A stretch of 64,000 nt of DNA from Streptomyces sp. NBC_00442 (lineage in GTDB: Bacteria > Actinomycetota > Actinomycetes > Streptomycetales > Streptomycetaceae): the NCBI RefSeq assembly GCF_036014195.1, contig NZ_CP107918.1, positions 62,001 to 126,000 on the forward strand. Direction: 5' to 3'. Of the stretch, positions 62,671 to 64,000 are shown one piece after another. The notes beneath the pieces are model-generated. The model ran no database searches and was not told the origin of the DNA. It was given only the letters and a program-made list of their open reading frames with translations. Numbering within the stretch: the stretch's first letter is position 1; every line of letters begins with the position of its first letter. A program made the position numbers and the translations under genes.

Positions 62671-64000
62671 TCAGGTGCCCGGTTCAGCCAGATGCGCGGC
62701 GACGCGGCGGGCGTCGTCCGTGCGGTGCTGGCTGCGGTAGAGGCTCAGTGCGGTGGTCCACTCCGTGCGGGCCTGTTCGAGGTCGCCGCGCTCGGCGTGG
62801 ATGTCCGCGAGGTTGGACCGGATGTCGGCCTCCCGGTTGGCGTTCCCGATGGCCTGGAAGTGGCCGAGGGCCTGACGGTAGGCGTAACAGGCGCGTTCGG
62901 TCCGTCCGGTGCGCCAGGCGATGTGGGCCAGGGTGTCCCAGGTGGCGGCCTGGCCCTCGCCGTCGTCGTGGAGCCGTAGCAGCGGCAGGGCCTGCAGGCA
63001 GTGCTCCTCGCCGCTGCTGTACCGGCCGAGGCGGGCCAGCGCCCACCCCGTGCCGTTCAGCGCGTTGGACTCGCCGACCTGGTTGCCCAGGCGCCGGTAT
63101 CCCTCGACGGCCTGCGCGAAGTGCGGCAGGGAACTCTCATAGGCGTTGATGCGGACGTGGACTTCGGCGAGCGCATGGTGCGAGCGGGTGCGGCCGGGCA
63201 GGTCGTCGTGGTCCGTGAAGTGGGCCAGCGCCGCACCCAGATGGGGCAGCGCCTCCTCGTGACGGCCGGCCTGCGCGAGGGCGACGGCGAGACGCTGACG
63301 GGTGTGGGCGGTCAGGGAGGCGTCTTCCGTCGCACGCGCGGCGTCCAGGGCGAGGTGCCAGGCCCGGATGCTTTCGGCGAAGAGCCCGCGCCGCCACCGG
63401 AAGATGTGCAGCGAGGACACCAGCTGGCACAGCTGCCGGTGCGCTCCGTGGCTCCTGGCCGTCGTGACGATCTCCTGGAGGCACGCGTACTCGTCCTCGA
63501 ACCACTCCAGGGCGCTGTCGGCGTCGGCGAACCGCAAGGGCGCGGGGCCCGGCTCCGAGCTGCCCAGGGGGTCCTGTGCCGTGCGGTGGGGGTCCAGGGC
63601 GCTGTGTGCCGCGTGGGCGGTGTGGACGTAGAAGTCGATGAGCCGCCCCGTGAGTTCGGCGCGCGTTCCGCTCGCCAGACCCGAGGCCCCTTCCCGCGCG
63701 TACAGCCGGACCAGGTCGTGCATCTGGTAGCGCCCAGGGCGGTTCTCGCGCACCAGGCAGGCCTCCTCCAGCCTGCGCAGGATCCCCCGGGTGCGGGCGG
63801 GCGGACGGTCGGCGAGATGGGCCAGCGCGGCGAGGGACGCGTCGTGGTGCGGGACGAGACCGAACAGGTTGAGCAGGTCCGCGGCCGCGGGGTCCAGCGC
63901 GTGCTCGGAGGAGGTGAACAGGGCGCGCAGGTTGAGGGACATGTCGCCCGCGTCGAGGGCGTCCAGGCGGGTGCGGGGATCGCGCAGGTCCTGGGCGAGC
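62671..64000 (-). CDS. AfsR/SARP-like or NB-ARC-TPR regulator, C-terminal part
   Basis: The last 443 codons of a gene entering from the right edge. The visible part is the end of the NB-ARC/winged-helix (RDPRTRLDALDAGDMSLNLRALF, LFGLVPHHDASLAALAHLADRPPARTRGILRRLEEACLV ... YQMHDLVRLYARE) followed by about six TPR units (AHTRQRLAVALAQAGRHEEALPHL, ADIRSNLADIHAERGDLEQA). This is the arrangement of AfsR-type regulators of secondary metabolism. Whether it has the N-terminal SARP DNA-binding domain cannot be seen. Confidence 0.85.
   Translation of the reverse strand, partial: LAQDLRDPRTRLDALDAGDMSLNLRALFTSSEHALDPAAADLLNLFGLVPHHDASLAALAHLADRPPARTRGILRRLEEACLVRENRPGRYQMHDLVRLYAREGASGLASGTRAELTGRLIDFYVHTAHAAHSALDPHRTAQDPLGSSEPGPAPLRFADADSALEWFEDEYACLQEIVTTARSHGAHRQLCQLVSSLHIFRWRRGLFAESIRAWHLALDAARATEDASLTAHTRQRLAVALAQAGRHEEALPHLGAALAHFTDHDDLPGRTRSHHALAEVHVRINAYESSLPHFAQAVEGYRRLGNQVGESNALNGTGWALARLGRYSSGEEHCLQALPLLRLHDDGEGQAATWDTLAHIAWRTGRTERACYAYRQALGHFQAIGNANREADIRSNLADIHAERGDLEQARTEWTTALSLYRSQHRTDDARRVAAHLAEPGT

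Overview
The window is chromosomal DNA of a Streptomyces or a very close actinomycete. It has very high GC with GC-rich third positions, frequent GTG starts and GTGA/ATGA gene overlaps, and many Streptomyces-type families (DUF5133, eCIS-core, AfsR-like regulator, CGNR zinc-finger protein, SigK/RskA). It opens inside an FMN-binding glutamate synthase-family gene and ends inside a large NB-ARC/TPR regulator. No rRNA, tRNA, CRISPR array or intact mobile element was seen.

Left part (1-15.2 kb): mostly single genes. These are a pyruvate:quinone oxidoreductase, a secreted LGFP-repeat/DUF2599 protein, a CGNR regulator divergent from an alpha/beta hydrolase, an orphan eCIS-core (DUF4157) protein, a three-gene operon with two YbjQ-type proteins, a lipoprotein, an IS remnant beside a hexanucleotide repeat, an acetyltransferase and a UvrA2-like ABC protein.

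Sulfur region (15.3-32.4 kb): an organosulfur scavenging locus. It holds five LLM-class flavin monooxygenases (SsuD-, NtaA/SnaA/DszA- and luciferase-like), an SsuE-type FMN reductase, an SfnB/DszC-like flavoprotein, two solute-binding lipoproteins, two permeases and one ATPase of the polar amino-acid/cystine ABC type, a GST-like reductase, an acetyltransferase and an Rrf2 regulator. Four short leader peptides with a common core (RxHIDxxRVxxAxC-like) precede four of the transcription units. A shared GATTYACTAGG element at two of them suggests a common operator.

Middle (32.5-40.3 kb): a coiled-coil hypothetical, a decayed gene, a ClC channel, a small membrane protein, an M15 peptidase, a HAD phosphatase, and a nitroreductase/TetR pair with a clear palindromic operator.

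SigK regulon (40.4-59 kb): a six-gene operon (FAD oxidoreductase, DUF1365, two cyclopropane synthase-like methyltransferases, DUF1295, hydrolase) has the gene order of the mycobacterial Rv0449c-Rv0446c set. About 9 kb away are the anti-sigma factor rskA, a sigK that keeps only its region-4 end, a membrane molybdopterin oxidoreductase and two fasciclin genes. Four promoters in this set share (C/G)CAATCC-N15/16-CCGAAT, close to the mycobacterial SigK consensus, so the regulon appears intact in cis while the local sigma gene is truncated. Between the two halves lie a hydrolase-phosphotransferase fusion, a MarR/MFS pair, and two divergent exoproteins (one possibly aerolysin-like, one a NucA/NucB DNase).

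Right end (59-64 kb): a second LGFP/DUF2599 protein, a PQQ-propeller membrane protein, a DUF1772 protein and the AfsR-like regulator.
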